NCBI GenBank assembly: GCA_947568835.1
Contig: OX387602.1
Span: 15,489,021 to 15,553,020, forward strand
DNA: 64,000 nucleotides
Reading direction: 5' to 3'
Source of the DNA: Protonemura montana
Lineage: Eukaryota; Arthropoda; Insecta; Plecoptera; Nemouridae
Positions 12,545-23,460 of this stretch are shown piece by piece. The first letter of the stretch is position 1; every line of letters begins with the position of its first letter. Both the position numbers and the translations under genes were made by a program. A model generated the notes under the pieces. The model was not told the origin of the DNA. It made no database searches and saw nothing but the letters and a program-made list of their open reading frames with translations.

Positions 12545-13183
12545 TTTCACACAGATGAATCGTCAAATTAACATTTTGATTTGTGATGAAATTAAATATA
12601 TTTCCCCGTGGAAATATAATATCGATGATAATATAATTAAGGCATAGAGCGTTGCCCTAAGATAAAATTCTCACATGACAGTTCAGTTCGTTCCCGATTT
12701 AACGTGGCCAATGAACATGGTGTCAAATAAAGTGGGCGTGAACGAGCATAAGTAGTTTTGCCAACTTTCATATTTTGTCACTATTACACGTATTGTTTGC
12801 TACCATAAAAAATGCACAAATGATTTATTATTTTTCTTATTTCAATTTTCAAAAGTTCGGTTTTTATATAGTAAAAACTTCATCTATATTTACCATCGTT
12901 TTGGACACCTAGGGTATTGGCCGCTTTGTAATTGGTACCCGTGGACGGATGGTCGTTTATCGTTGTCACCCTTGCGTTGCTTGTCCGTCGTTATGTTTTA
13001 TTACTCATTGTAAAGAAAATGCGGTTATTATAGGTGACAAAAACTTAAAGGTTCAACTTCACATATTCGTAAGTGCCTGGGCTTTTTAATCTTTGTGTGG
13101 TCAAGCTATATTCCCGGGCTCAATTGTCAAATGTGAGGTTATGGGTATTTAATAGGGCTTGAAAACATTGCTTCGAACACATA
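12545..13183. promoter_or_regulatory. Probable bidirectional promoter, KIAA2013-like / WDR70
   Basis: A 639-bp space separates the divergent start codons. Two ATTGG (inverted CCAAT) pentamers lie at 12916–12920 and 12931–12935 in a locally less AT-rich patch. No TATA box is obvious. Transcription starts were not determined. Confidence 0.5.
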
Positions 13184-15166
13184 ATGAATAAATCAAAAAA
13201 AGTGATTACCTTTGGAAAAATAGGGACAAAAAATCCCGCATCTCAAAATGAACAAAGTTCTGGTGGACAGGTCGTTGGTTTTGGTAAATTCGGCGTCAAC
13301 AGTAGGTCTACAGTTATCCAAGAAGAATCAAATAACACGGCCACTTGCGACGAAGATACAGAAGCTGATTCCGAAAGTGTAGAAATGAAAGAAAAGATGG
13401 GGTTTGAAGGGTTCGGTAAGAAGTCAAAGCAGTTCAATGTAGAGGAAATGCTGGAGCAAGTCACTAAGACGGCAAAAGAGAGAAGTCGTGTAACTATGGC
13501 TGTCGTCACGAATAGCTTGGCTCCTTTGGCCATAACGGATGGATTACCGGAAGAAGATGATGAAGATGACGTAGATTTAATTGGACCTCCAATCCCCAGT
13601 GCTGGCACTTCGCACGATTTCCTAAAGCCTGCACCACCACCCAAGGACGACAGTGACAGCGATGCAGATTTAAGTGATGAAGAAGATGGTCCTTTGTCCT
13701 CAATAATTCCTATCAGCCATGAAGTCACTATGCATCACGGAACTAAAGCTGTTGTTGCATTATCAGCAGATCCCGCTGGGGCACGAATAGCTACTGGCTC
13801 CGTTGACTACGAGATTCGCTTCTGGGATTTTGCCGGCATGGACTCATCCATGCAGAGTTTTCGTACCATGCAACCTTGTGAAAACCATCCTATAACAGCC
13901 CTCCATTATTCTCCTAGTGGAGATGTCATACTGGTAATTTCTGGAATGTCCCAGGCTAAAGTTCTTGACAGAGATGGATTTGAAAAGTTTGAGTGTGTGA
14001 AAGGAGATCAGTACATAAATGACATGGCCAAAACAAAAGGGCACACTGCTGCATTAAACAATGGCTGCTGGCACCCTAAAATACGCGACGAATTTATGAC
14101 CTGCTCGCAAGACTCCACACTCCGTTTGTGGACAGTGGACAAACCAAAACAGCATCATGCTCTCATCAAATGTCGAGCTCACAATGGGCTGAAAACTGTC
14201 CCGACGGCATGCACATTCTCAAGGGATGGAAATTTAGTTGCCTGTGGTTGCGTTGATGGATCCATCCAAATGTGGGATCATCGAAAAATGTTTGTGAACA
14301 CTTCGATGCTCTTGCGGAATGCACACGCTGCCAACACTGACATCTCATCGTTGGCTTTCAGCTATCTCGGCTCTATGCTCGCTACACGATCCTGTGATGA
14401 ATCGCTCAAGTTATGGGACTTGCGAGCGTTTAAGAAACCTCTCCATGTAGTTGATAATCTATTCAGCCGTTACTCACAAACAGACTGCAGCTTCAGCCCC
14501 AACGATGCAATCGTTTTCACAGGCGAATCGTTGCAAAGAGGGCAAGAGACAGGGCGTCTTTTGTTTTTCGACACCAAAACATTTGACATGATCAGCGAGA
14601 TTCCGGTAACCAATTCCCACGTTATCAAGTCTATTTGGCATCCAAAACTGAACCAACTCTTCATCGGCTGTGGCAACGGCATCGTCAAGGTTTATTATGA
14701 CAATAATCGCAGCATGCGCGGAGCAAAGTTGTGTGTGGTGAAAACGAGATGCAAAACAAAGCAAATCGAACTCACCGTTCCGCAGCAGATCCTTACGCCG
14801 CATGCTTTACCCTTGTTCAGACACGATCGGCCCAAGTCGTTCAAGAAGCAGTTGGAGAAGGACAGGCAAGACCCACTCAAGTCCAAGCGACCAGACCTGC
14901 CCATCAGTTCCGGGCAAGGTGGCCGGGTGGCCACTTCTGGGGGAACACTCAGCAGTTACGTCATACGCACACTGGGCCTAAGCAAAAGGGTCGAAGATGA
15001 TAAAGATCCTCGGGAAGCTATTCTTGCATACGCAAAAGATGCTGCAGAGAATCCATATTGGGTCAGTCCTGCATATGCAAAAACACAACCCAAGCCGATA
15101 TTTGCTGAGAAATCTGAGGAGAATCCTGATGATGAGCCGAGTAGTAAGAAGCAAAAAGTGGTCTAA
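13184..15166 (+). CDS. WDR70: WD repeat-containing protein 70
   Basis: WD40 protein linked in vertebrates and yeast to histone H2B ubiquitination and the DNA-damage response; nuclear. One uninterrupted frame of 660 residues, close to the human length (about 654). Residues 1–180 are charged and low-complexity (FGKIG and VGFGKFG repeats, acidic EEDDEDDVDLIGPPIP). WD repeats run from about 185 to 520, with units ending in FWDF, LWTV, MWDH and LWDL. The C-terminal block GGTLSSYVIRTLGL … DPREAIL … NPYWVSPAYAKTQPK is diagnostic for the family. The tail KKQKVV is basic. The ATG at 13184 matches the family N-terminus. The gene has no introns although its neighbours do and the vertebrate gene has many. 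This could reflect an old retrocopy that replaced the parent, or intron loss. Confidence 0.95.
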   Translation: MNKSKKVITFGKIGTKNPASQNEQSSGGQVVGFGKFGVNSRSTVIQEESNNTATCDEDTEADSESVEMKEKMGFEGFGKKSKQFNVEEMLEQVTKTAKERSRVTMAVVTNSLAPLAITDGLPEEDDEDDVDLIGPPIPSAGTSHDFLKPAPPPKDDSDSDADLSDEEDGPLSSIIPISHEVTMHHGTKAVVALSADPAGARIATGSVDYEIRFWDFAGMDSSMQSFRTMQPCENHPITALHYSPSGDVILVISGMSQAKVLDRDGFEKFECVKGDQYINDMAKTKGHTAALNNGCWHPKIRDEFMTCSQDSTLRLWTVDKPKQHHALIKCRAHNGLKTVPTACTFSRDGNLVACGCVDGSIQMWDHRKMFVNTSMLLRNAHAANTDISSLAFSYLGSMLATRSCDESLKLWDLRAFKKPLHVVDNLFSRYSQTDCSFSPNDAIVFTGESLQRGQETGRLLFFDTKTFDMISEIPVTNSHVIKSIWHPKLNQLFIGCGNGIVKVYYDNNRSMRGAKLCVVKTRCKTKQIELTVPQQILTPHALPLFRHDRPKSFKKQLEKDRQDPLKSKRPDLPISSGQGGRVATSGGTLSSYVIRTLGLSKRVEDDKDPREAILAYAKDAAENPYWVSPAYAKTQPKPIFAEKSEENPDDEPSSKKQKVV

Positions 15167-15724
15167 CAAGTTTATTTTTGTGTCATTTTCTATATGATAC
15201 ATTTCATGTGACTTCTGAGCAAAGATGCATCATCTTTTAAAGTCAGCTGTCTTGTTATCCTTTTCTTTATTTGTAATGATGACATTAATTGATCGTGTAA
15301 AATTGACATTTAAATAATAATTTTCTCTCAAAAAACATACCTACATTGTAGATTTTTTAATGCCATATTGATAAGTTATTAAAAGTAACACTTGATTTTT
15401 TATCCTATTGTGAGCTGGATGCTGTTTGGTAGGTTAGACAGATACTTGGTACTCCTAATTTTTTAATTGTTTTGATTCATTGCAGAATATTTCCAAAATA
15501 ATGTACCACATATACCTTAATATTTACCAAAGAATAATATGTGCAAGGTGCAAAATAACTAACAAAAATAGGAAGCTGATGCATTACGCCACAATTTTCT
15601 AGTTCTGGCAAATGCCAAAAAATTACCACCCATATTGCAGGTGGTCTATCGAGACTACGTCTGAATTCATTTTACCGGGAATCAGTTTAGCCAGACTACT
15701 AAAATAACTCGTGGTTTCCAGCCA
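15167..15724. other. Intergenic, WDR70 3' UTR and ECHDC1 upstream
   Basis: AT-rich 558 bp between two genes on the same strand. It holds the WDR70 3' UTR and probably the ECHDC1 promoter or a short 5' UTR. Nothing else seen. Confidence 0.45.
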
Positions 15725-17250
15725 ATGCTCAAATTCTTGATGGGATCCTTCTCTGCAAGACGCCGTAGAGCGCAGCTTTCCGAGATTCGATGCTGGCTCC
15801 TTCCATATAAAGGCGGTAGCGTTACCTTGGAAAAAGATGAGGAGACTGGCATCGCTAAAATATGCCTGGAACAGCCAGCCAAACGAAATGCATTCAGTGG
15901 TATTAAGAACCACATCAAATCTTCTAATCATTGTTTTGTAGACATGGGAATCAGTACCAAATTTTGAAACTCATTCATCTGTTTTATTGCAAAGATAATG
16001 GGTAGTTCAATAAGATAATCGCTATGTACGGACACAGGGTTCATGATGACAGCACTGGAGGATGCGGTCCAGTCCCTTGAAAGTTGGACAACTGGAAAGG
16101 GAGTTCTGGTGTACGGAGCAGGACACAACTTTTGTTCTGGAGGAGACCTCGACTTTGTCAAGCAGAACGCAACGCAGGAGAAGGGTTTCATTATATCCAT
16201 GTATATGCAGGACATTTTATCTCGGCTCCAAGCATTGCCGTTAGTCTCGGTAGCTCTAGTTGAAGGGACAGGTGTGTGCTTGTACTTTATGATCAAAAGT
16301 GATTTTGATTAAAAACTTCTCCAAATTGTCAAACTGGGCAATTAATAGATGATAATCAATGCAATTGAAGCTGAGTAGAAGCCCTTTACAAGTTAGAATG
16401 TAGGAGTGAGAGCTTAATTGTTGTGTTCTTGCGCCAGGTGCGCTAGGAGGTGGTGCGGAGGTGGCCTTGGCATGTGACTTCCGCCTTGTCACCCACGACA
16501 CAGTGGGCATTGGCTTTGTGCACCGTAACATGGGCATAGCTCCACCATGGGGAGGCGCAGCGAGGCTTGTGCAGGCAATCGGGTACAGGTACACTGACTA
16601 ACCAAGCAAGAACGTCATCTCTTGCTTAACGATTTAACAGTGAATGACTTTGCCACAGGTGTGAGCATCAATGGTGTGAGCACAGGAGTTCTTGTAGTTG
16701 AGTATAAAGATAGCAAGATATATTTTAGTGATAGTTAAACTTAGTTATTCTAATCTTGCTATTGCTAATGAAGATTATAAGCCTGAATCTAAAATTGGGT
16801 TGTGGTTTTCTAGACCCACTTTTGACCATATCTGTCAATACATTTGGGAATTTCGATAATTTCATTTTTGAATTGCAGCGCTGCCTTGGAACTGATGACT
16901 TCTGCACGTCTTGTTTCGGGTAAAGATTCTGTCGAACTTGGGTTGGTCCAAGGGTGCATCCATTCTGAAGACCCAGTGGCTGCTGCTGTCACATGGCTCC
17001 AGGAGAGGACAAAAGGACATCCAGAAGTGGCAAGTATTAAAAAGCAACCCTTTTCCTTTACATTCATTTAAACTATTATGATAAATGTGTTGTTTACCTC
17101 TAGGTGAGAACAATTAAAATGATGGCTACGAATGCGAGAGGAAGTAGTGTAAAAGATGCTTTGCCAAAGGAGAGGGAGCTGTGTGCACCGCTTTGGGGAG
17201 GACCAGCCAACCTAGAAGCTCTTTCTAAGAATATTAAGCATCGTCTGTAG
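15725..17250 (+). CDS. ECHDC1: Ethylmalonyl-CoA decarboxylase (crotonase family)
   Basis: Metabolite-proofreading enzyme that decarboxylates ethylmalonyl-CoA and, more slowly, methylmalonyl-CoA made by side reactions of acetyl-CoA carboxylase. Five exons: 15725–15899, 16038–16271, 16438–16588, 16879–17029, 17104–17250, giving 285 residues. Conserved crotonase parts are QPAKRNAFSG, the first oxyanion-hole region GAGHNFCSGGDL, ALGGGAEVALACDFRL, and MGIAPPWGGAARLV. The C-terminal LWGGPANLEAL is typical of ECHDC1. The first 25 residues are basic (FSARRRRAQL) and could be a targeting peptide, or an upstream exon may replace them. At the exon 2/3 junction the order VEGTGALGGG is one residue longer than in the human protein. 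The fourth intron is best read as GC–AG (GTG|GCAAGT); a weak GT donor three bases earlier is the alternative. Confidence 0.93.
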
Positions 17251-17849
17251 CAGATCAATGCTACCCTATTCTAGGCGGTGGTTAAAAGTTGCTACCAAAA
17301 ATATCAGTGCCAAGAAACAAAGCACTCCTAGGGACAAGAAGTAGACTTAAAATGTGCATAGGGTGCTAAGAGGCTGGATATTTGTTGTGGTGATGGTGGA
17401 AAGAGAGAGGGAACGCATCTTACCAGAGAAGAAAATTGGCAAAAGTGGTGCAATTGTTTAAAATTTTAACGTTTCGGCATGTTGCCTTTGTCATTGTTAA
17501 ATATGTCGTAACATTTGTAACACCTCCAACAATGACATCGTGCCAAAATGTAAAAACTCTCGGAAATTATAGAAATTTCTCGACAAATGCACCAGGCGAC
17601 ACGAATTGTGTCTCCCTTTCCTTTTTCACAACAAAAAATAAGTAGACTTGTATTTTTGATAAATATGGGCAATATGGCCCATTTTTTATTTGTTTGCAAT
17701 TGGAGCCTTGAGTCTAAATGATGATTCCTAATAAAATGCATTGATAAGGATTTAAGGGCTGGCTGTTCTTCAAATGATGGTTTACTTAACTGTTTCAAGT
17801 TATTTTTTATTTATGTTTACATTCTTAATGGAAAATGGCATGTCTTAAG

Positions 17850-17855
17850 AATAAA
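17850..17855 (+). promoter_or_regulatory. Possible ECHDC1 polyadenylation signal
   Basis: AATAAA in the sense direction, about 600 nt after the stop. The distance is long, so this is tentative. Confidence 0.3.
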
Positions 17856-18257
17856 AATTGTTTGGTTTAGGAACATGATTATGGTTTATTCAACAACCTT
17901 TCGATTACTTTACAAAACATTTAAACAACGTATGAAATTTACAGGTATTTCATGATCTAAAAGCAAACAAGAATTTTGCACTCCGGCAACTCGGTTACAA
18001 TAGTGAAGAAGTTGCCTCGGTAGAATAATCTTGTTTTTGACATAATCGCCACCAGCCGCGACGTCGAAAGCGAGTATTAGACTGGCGTTAACCTGTCCTA
18101 GTTATAAGATCTTTCTACACTGTCGATTTGAAAAAAATAATGACAGTAAAAAATATTACATTTTATCTTTTAATAAATCAGTGCTGGGATAACTTTTGTT
18201 TTGCTTTGCTTAAAAATTCCCAAAATTTTCAAATCAGCCAGAGCCTTGATTGGCTGA

Positions 18258-18286
18258 TGCTTGACTTCTTGAAGTGAAGTCAAGCA
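18258..18286. repeat. Short inverted repeat (hairpin)
   Basis: Arms TGCTTGACTTC and GAAGTCAAGCA pair perfectly over 11 bp around a 7-nt loop. It lies between two convergent genes, so it would form in either read-through transcript. Confidence 0.6.
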
Positions 18287-18555
18287 AAAAATGCAAATAA
18301 ATCAATGTAACAATTTTGCATCCAGAAAATAACTGTATAATACTAAGTATTTTTCCTTATTTAGCTAAATATTGTTAAATAACACTTGTACCGTGTGTTG
18401 TGGCATGAAATGCACCTCATGCTCCAACCAATAGCGATAAGTAGGTCGAGTAGTTCTCACCTCCAGATGCAATCGGTGCGAGCAAGCCCTCGTCAGGGAA
18501 TGTATTATCAAGTAAGAAAACAAAACGTGTGAGTGAATTCCTCAGTTCATGAATT

Positions 18556-20144
18556 CTACATTTGTGGAAGCTGCTCGATGGGCGTTGTAAACTTGAAGTC
18601 GGTGGGGAACAGTTTGATAGCGTGCGGATACATCAGCTTATATGATTGCCTGATGGTGACGTCAGCTACTCCAGCAATGTCTCCGATCTCCTTTTGGCTG
18701 CGTTTGTCTTCCGAAGCCTGCGATGCCATGTAGATGGCAGCAGCAGCCACTGAAATCGGACTGCGGCCAGGCACAATGTCTATCTCTACCGCTTTCCTAG
18801 CGATGTGAGTCGCAGCTCTTTGAACCATGTTTGGAAGGCCTATCAAGAAATAATATTTTAAGTTTGATTAGTACCTGAAAGCAATTGGGATAATTTGCTT
18901 GTATTATTATTAAAGTGAAATTTATATCTTACCAAGATTTGAACAGAACCGTGACATGAAATCTCCGGTGGTAATAAGATCGACGCTGGTCTCCAATGCT
19001 TTCAAAATGAGTTTAAAGCAGCGTCCAATCTCTTTTTTGCTTATCTTGCTTACGGCACAGATCTCTTTAAATGTCCTCGGCACGCCTTCTTGGCGACAAG
19101 CGATGTAGAGGCAGGCAGATGCAATAGCATCATTGGCTCGGCCCTATGGAAACACTGCTGTAAGATATCTGGAGACTTGCACCTCTTTTCTTGTGCTTTT
19201 GTACTTTCAACTCTTTTTTGTAAGGTCCCTATTTAGCAAATACCTACCTTAAGGTTTTTTCCGTCATGAACTTGCTTGAACAGGTTGTTGGCTCTATCTA
19301 CAATGGTCTTGGGCAAGTTAATGCGATCGGCCATGCTATTTATTTCTCGAAATGCATTGATTAAAGCTCGGTCAGAGCTACTCATCTGCAGGGGAAAATC
19401 ATAGTAGGCACTTAATGCAAATACCAATATTAACCTATTTAGCTCAACGAAAAATAAAATAGATTAAGTCCGTACCGTTCTGCGATTTTGATATTTTGAA
19501 ACACCGTAACCATCAAATGATGCATCTCCACGTCCAGGGCCAATCATTGTAGATAAGTCTGATCCATTAAGTAGAGGATTTTCAGGACCACCAACTCGAG
19601 AGGGGTCGGCTCCAGCTTTTTCATTACTGAATGTCCTCCACTCTGAACCAACATCAATGACCCTGTAAAGGTACCAAAATAAATGTCATAGGGAAAGACA
19701 TTTTCAACAAATGCTTGGAAAATCTTAGCTCTGCTTTAGATACTAACCGATCACCTACAACGAGCCCACATTCGGAACATATTTGGTCACCCGCTCTGTA
19801 GTCTTCAATGAGCGGAGCGTCAGGGTGAGCATAGCAACATATTTTGTTTGCATCATAACTGAAAAATAAGCAAGCTCATGTAAGTGGTAAAAAATGTAAA
19901 CGGTCTCTGTGAAAATATACAGTATCTTCTTAATAGGTAGTTGTCTCCCACCCTATGGCAGCAGAGATCAGAGAAACTTACGCCCCAAAAATCCATTCTT
20001 TAATTGCTGAAGAAAATATACATCCACCTTATCGAACGAATGTTCGTTTTCCTTACGAACTAACTCATAGAGTTAATAATTTCCTTTTCTGTAGACTATT
20101 TAAATATGAAAACGCACTTACCGAGACGAACTGCCACTTGCCAT
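18556..20144 (-). CDS. GTF2B: Transcription initiation factor IIB
   Basis: TFIIB bridges promoter-bound TBP and RNA polymerase II and helps select the start site. Six exons: 20144–20122, 19858–19748, 19662–19476, 19385–19248, 19143–18933, 18839–18556. Phases close and give 317 residues (human 316). The N-terminal zinc ribbon keeps its ligands, C-Y-A-H … C-S-E-C, followed by [20 protein letters not shown] (B-reader/linker region). The two cyclin-like repeats are evident from [15 protein letters not shown] … [20 protein letters not shown] and from [20 protein letters not shown] … [20 protein letters not shown]. The end [17 protein letters not shown] matches the family C-terminus. The first exon carries only seven codons plus two bases. 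Its divergent neighbour is CFAP20. Confidence 0.98.
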
Positions 20145-20649
20145 TTCAACTGCAACAATAAAGTGACAACTGGGTGACAACCAGGAGTACCAACCGAATG
20201 GTGGACAAGATTATTTTCTAGGATAATCTGTGCTTAACCGTATATTGCGAAAAATACAACACTAAAATGTATATAAAATAACCTTTTTTGTTTGTAATCA
20301 ATAATTTTTTCAATGAACTGTTAATTTTACTCGTGATATATTTGCTTAGCGAATTCATGAGGCTCGCGATTTTGTTGGCAATTTGAGTTTACGTTTGGGT
20401 CTTTGGAGAATGGCGGTGATCATTTCCGCGTTTTCTGTCGAGATTCGCAGTGATAGACACTAGTGAGTGCTGATTATATCACTGAATTGTCAATTCTAAA
20501 CACAATAGCGATCGCAGGAAAACTATATGAGAAAAGCTCTATAATCTATTCGTATTTCTGTAATCTGACAAAAGTGTTTCGCTAGAGGCTAGGTCTAACA
20601 GCTGAACTGCTATCAGTGGGATTGTGCATGTAAACAATATTTTTACAGA
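20145..20649. promoter_or_regulatory. Probable bidirectional promoter, TFIIB / CFAP20
   Basis: A 505-bp space lies between divergent start codons. An acceptor-like tract (ATATTTTTACAG) ends one base before the CFAP20 ATG, so a CFAP20 5' UTR exon and intron may also lie here. No TATA box identified. Confidence 0.45.
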
Positions 20650-21231
20650 ATGTTCAAAAACACTTTTCAAAGTGGATTTTTATCAATACTTTATAGCATT
20701 GGAAGTAAACCACTACAAATATGGGATAAAAAGGTTCGAAATGGCCATATCAAAAGAATTACTGACAAAGATATACAGTCTTTAGTGCTGGAACTCCTTG
20801 GGACAAATGTGACGACAACATATATAACCTGCCCTGCGGATGGCAGCAAAACACTGGGCATTAAACTGCCTTTCTTTGTTATGGTTGTAAAAAATTTGAA
20901 AAAATATTTTACATTTGAAGTTCAAATTCTGGATGACAAAAATGTCCGCCGAAGATTTCGTGCCAACAATTACCAATCTACCACGCGAGTGAGGCCATAC
21001 ATTTGCACAATGCCATTACGATTAGATGATGGATGGAATCAGATTCAATTGAACTTAGCAGACTTCACTCGACGGGCCTATGGAACTAACTTCGTTGAAA
21101 CACTTCGTGTCCAAATTCACGCAAATTGCAGAATTCGACGAGTTTACTTCTCCGACCGCCTGTATTCAGAAGATGAATTGCCTGCTGAATTTAAATTATT
21201 TTTGCCAATTCAAAGCAAGGTGGTTGGTTGA
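20650..21231 (+). CDS. CFAP20: Cilia- and flagella-associated protein 20 (BUG22 family)
   Basis: Microtubule inner protein of ciliary doublets that controls ciliary length and waveform. It is also implicated in centriole polyglutamylation. A single exon encodes 193 residues, exactly the usual family length. The whole protein is recognisable: it opens [20 protein letters not shown] and has blocks such as [54 protein letters not shown] and [16 protein letters not shown]. The start is the first ATG. A splice acceptor directly before it suggests a non-coding leader exon upstream. A divergent TFIIB gene shares the upstream space. Very strong conservation makes the identity secure. Confidence 0.98.
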   Translation: MFKNTFQSGFLSILYSIGSKPLQIWDKKVRNGHIKRITDKDIQSLVLELLGTNVTTTYITCPADGSKTLGIKLPFFVMVVKNLKKYFTFEVQILDDKNVRRRFRANNYQSTTRVRPYICTMPLRLDDGWNQIQLNLADFTRRAYGTNFVETLRVQIHANCRIRRVYFSDRLYSEDELPAEFKLFLPIQSKVVG

Positions 21232-21961
21232 GGAGGCATTGAAGCTGGTAGGATTAATGTTCATTATTAATCCTTAAAATTTAATAGATTCTAGAGTAAT
21301 TACCTACCCACTAATTTATTATGGCTTTTCAAAAATTAGTTGAATATGGCATAATTTGGAAATTTTCATTTTTTCACTGGATGTATCTACCCTCAGTTTA
21401 AAGGAAAAATAAAATTATTTTATCTGCTACTACACCATGTCTTAAGATATTAACACCAGTAGCTGCCTCAATCCAGGTTTACAGCACACACTCAATGCTA
21501 CAATTGACAATTAAAACTATTGTGAGTCAAGCAGGGTTCACATCCATTTGCAGATCCATCATGAAATAAACATTTTTCAATCAATATGAACATATCACAT
21601 TAGTACTGGTGGGCACTAGCCTGTTAAAAATATTGCTTAAATAAATAAATAATATGCCCTCACCTAGCTTGGTGTAAAAAATGGTCTCTTCAAAAAATCA
21701 ATCTTTGTTCCTAGGGAGGTACAATAAAATAGTTCTCATTTAATTCTACTAATGACCTTTATTCTTTCCAGGTAGAGCAGTCAACGAAGCAAACGAAAAC
21801 TCCATGATCATTTGTCGCGTTTTAATTCTTGTCTACAATCAATCAACTGCAATTACTTTTAAAACATTCAGTTATGGTATATTTATTTTCTGACAATTTC
21901 ATCAAAAGCTTTGGTGGAGCAAATTGATTTCAAAACGGGGCTGAGGAATCGCTTCGGTAAA
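21232..21961. other. Intergenic between CFAP20 and AASDHPPT
   Basis: CFAP20 3' UTR and the upstream region of the next gene. The reading frame of the next gene stays open up to 21911, but only through a non-ATG codon. No separate gene seen. Confidence 0.5.
21408..21413 (+). promoter_or_regulatory. CFAP20 polyadenylation signal
   Basis: AATAAA about 177 nt after the stop codon, on the coding strand. Confidence 0.5.
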
Positions 21962-22807
21962 ATGGGCTCAGGAAGCGTCCGGTGGGCGTTTGATGTGACT
22001 TCCTGGAAGCCCACAGAGTCTCAGTGGCTTTTAGCAATGTCTTGCATCCAAGCAGAGGAGAAAGATCGTATAGGCCGCTTTGTATTCAAGAAGGATGCCA
22101 AATCTTCGCTTGTAGGCAGGTTACTTATGAGGAAATATGTTGCTGAATACTCCAACATTCCATACTCTCAAATAAGATTTGAACGTGACAAGAAAGGAAA
22201 ACCATTGCTAAATACAAGTAGCTGTCTGTTAAAGTTCAATGTTTCCCACCAGGGACGTTTTGCTGTATTGGCTGGAGAGAGCAATGGTATTGATGTAGGT
22301 GTTGATGTCATGAAGTTGGAATACACCGGTGGGAAGAGCATTGCAGAATTTTTTAGGCTTATGACAAAACACTTCTCAGCTCATGAATGGGAAAATATTC
22401 ATGGCCATACAGATAAACTGGATGAGCTAAAGTTAGGATCATTTTGTCGCCATTGGTCGCTGAAAGAGAGTTATGTGAAGGCCACTGGTACTGGAATCAC
22501 TGTTGACCTACGGCAGATTAGCTTTCAGCCAAAAAGAAACTTGCAGTTGGGGATTGTCACCAACGATACTGTGCTTTATGTTGATGGAGTTAAACAAGTG
22601 GACTGGTTGTTCGAGGAGACGTTATTAGACACTGAGCACTGTGTATCTGTTGCTCGTAACTCAAGCATGTTGGAAAAATGTCGAGGCGAGCCCTTTCAAA
22701 TAATACAATTTGAAGAATTGATGAGTGGATGTGACCCACTCTTGCCTGAAGATCTATCGGCATGTCAAAACTTCTTCAAAAAACAAGAACATCCACGCAG
22801 TTTATAG
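21962..22807 (+). CDS. AASDHPPT: 4'-phosphopantetheinyl transferase (Sfp type)
   Basis: Moves the phosphopantetheine arm of coenzyme A onto carrier-protein serines (fatty-acid synthase, mitochondrial ACP, 10-formyl-THF dehydrogenases); mostly cytosolic. A single exon from the ATG at 21962 gives 281 residues, a little shorter than human (309). The opening GSVRWAFDVTSW aligns with human GVRWAF, which supports this start; upstream in-frame sequence has no ATG. Motifs: FKKDAKSSLVGRLLMRK, KGKPLL, FNVSHQG, the Mg2+/CoA motif GVDVMK (Asp115) and WSLKESYVKA (Glu169, Lys173). The C-terminal 30 residues are weakly conserved. It has no intron, unlike the vertebrate gene. An upstream leader exon is possible, since an acceptor-like CAAAAG lies near 21908. 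Confidence 0.95.
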   Translation: MGSGSVRWAFDVTSWKPTESQWLLAMSCIQAEEKDRIGRFVFKKDAKSSLVGRLLMRKYVAEYSNIPYSQIRFERDKKGKPLLNTSSCLLKFNVSHQGRFAVLAGESNGIDVGVDVMKLEYTGGKSIAEFFRLMTKHFSAHEWENIHGHTDKLDELKLGSFCRHWSLKESYVKATGTGITVDLRQISFQPKRNLQLGIVTNDTVLYVDGVKQVDWLFEETLLDTEHCVSVARNSSMLEKCRGEPFQIIQFEELMSGCDPLLPEDLSACQNFFKKQEHPRSL

Positions 22808-22950
22808 GATTTCTAAGAATTATATCATATTCCAGCGATGAAGCACAAATAAATAGCTCAAATCAGCCAATCCAATTGCGATGGAAAAAATTTATAACAT
22901 TTTGTACTCTATGTAAAATTTACGGCAAAGAATAGTACACAGTACTATGC

Positions 22951-22956
22951 AATAAA
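22951..22956 (+). promoter_or_regulatory. AASDHPPT polyadenylation signal
   Basis: AATAAA 144 nt after the stop codon, on the coding strand. Confidence 0.5.
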
Positions 22957-23460
22957 ATCTGTACCTTGTATTTCCTGTATATTTGACTTTCTTCTTCTTG
23001 GAAACAGAGAAATTTGAAAGAGCTCATCACATTAAGCTAATAAGTTGTAGCCTAGTTTCAACAGAATTATGCACATAGAAAGATGAACTCCCATTTGAAA
23101 TCAAAATAACTGAGGAGGTGGTCTTTCCTTCCTAATATGATAAATCTGGTCTAATCTAGATGATTAAGTCAGAAATCCTGGCAGTGGCATTTAACGTAAC
23201 GATAACTTAAAAGTCATCCGAGCTCACTAATCCCAATGCTGTGTATTGTATAATGAAGGTTAACACTAGCTTTTTTTTTCAATTTTAAGCAAAACTACTA
23301 GAATCAAAATTCATTGGGTCAGGAGTGCTGCACTTTTATAAACTCTTTTATGACAAATATTGTTATACATCCTCAAGGTCACTAACCTTGATCCTGACCC
23401 TCAAAGTTAATCCAAAAACCACCTTAAGACTACCAAAAGACCCAAGCAATATTCTTTGCA

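Larger units (their letters stand above)
17251..18555. other. Convergent 3' region, ECHDC1 and TFIIB
   Basis: Shared 3' UTR and intergenic DNA. It contains a retroelement-like tail near 17390–17500, a possible ECHDC1 AATAAA at 17850–17855 and an 11-bp-arm hairpin at 18258–18286. The small open frames here are not convincing. Confidence 0.5.

Noticed and set aside
13243..13728. 161-codon open frame antisense to WDR70
   Set aside because: Shadow of a conserved coding exon; its Ser-rich product mirrors the acidic region on the sense strand.
21911..21961. Seventeen-codon N-terminal extension of AASDHPPT
   Set aside because: It begins with TTG, not ATG, and the family alignment starts at the ATG at 21962.
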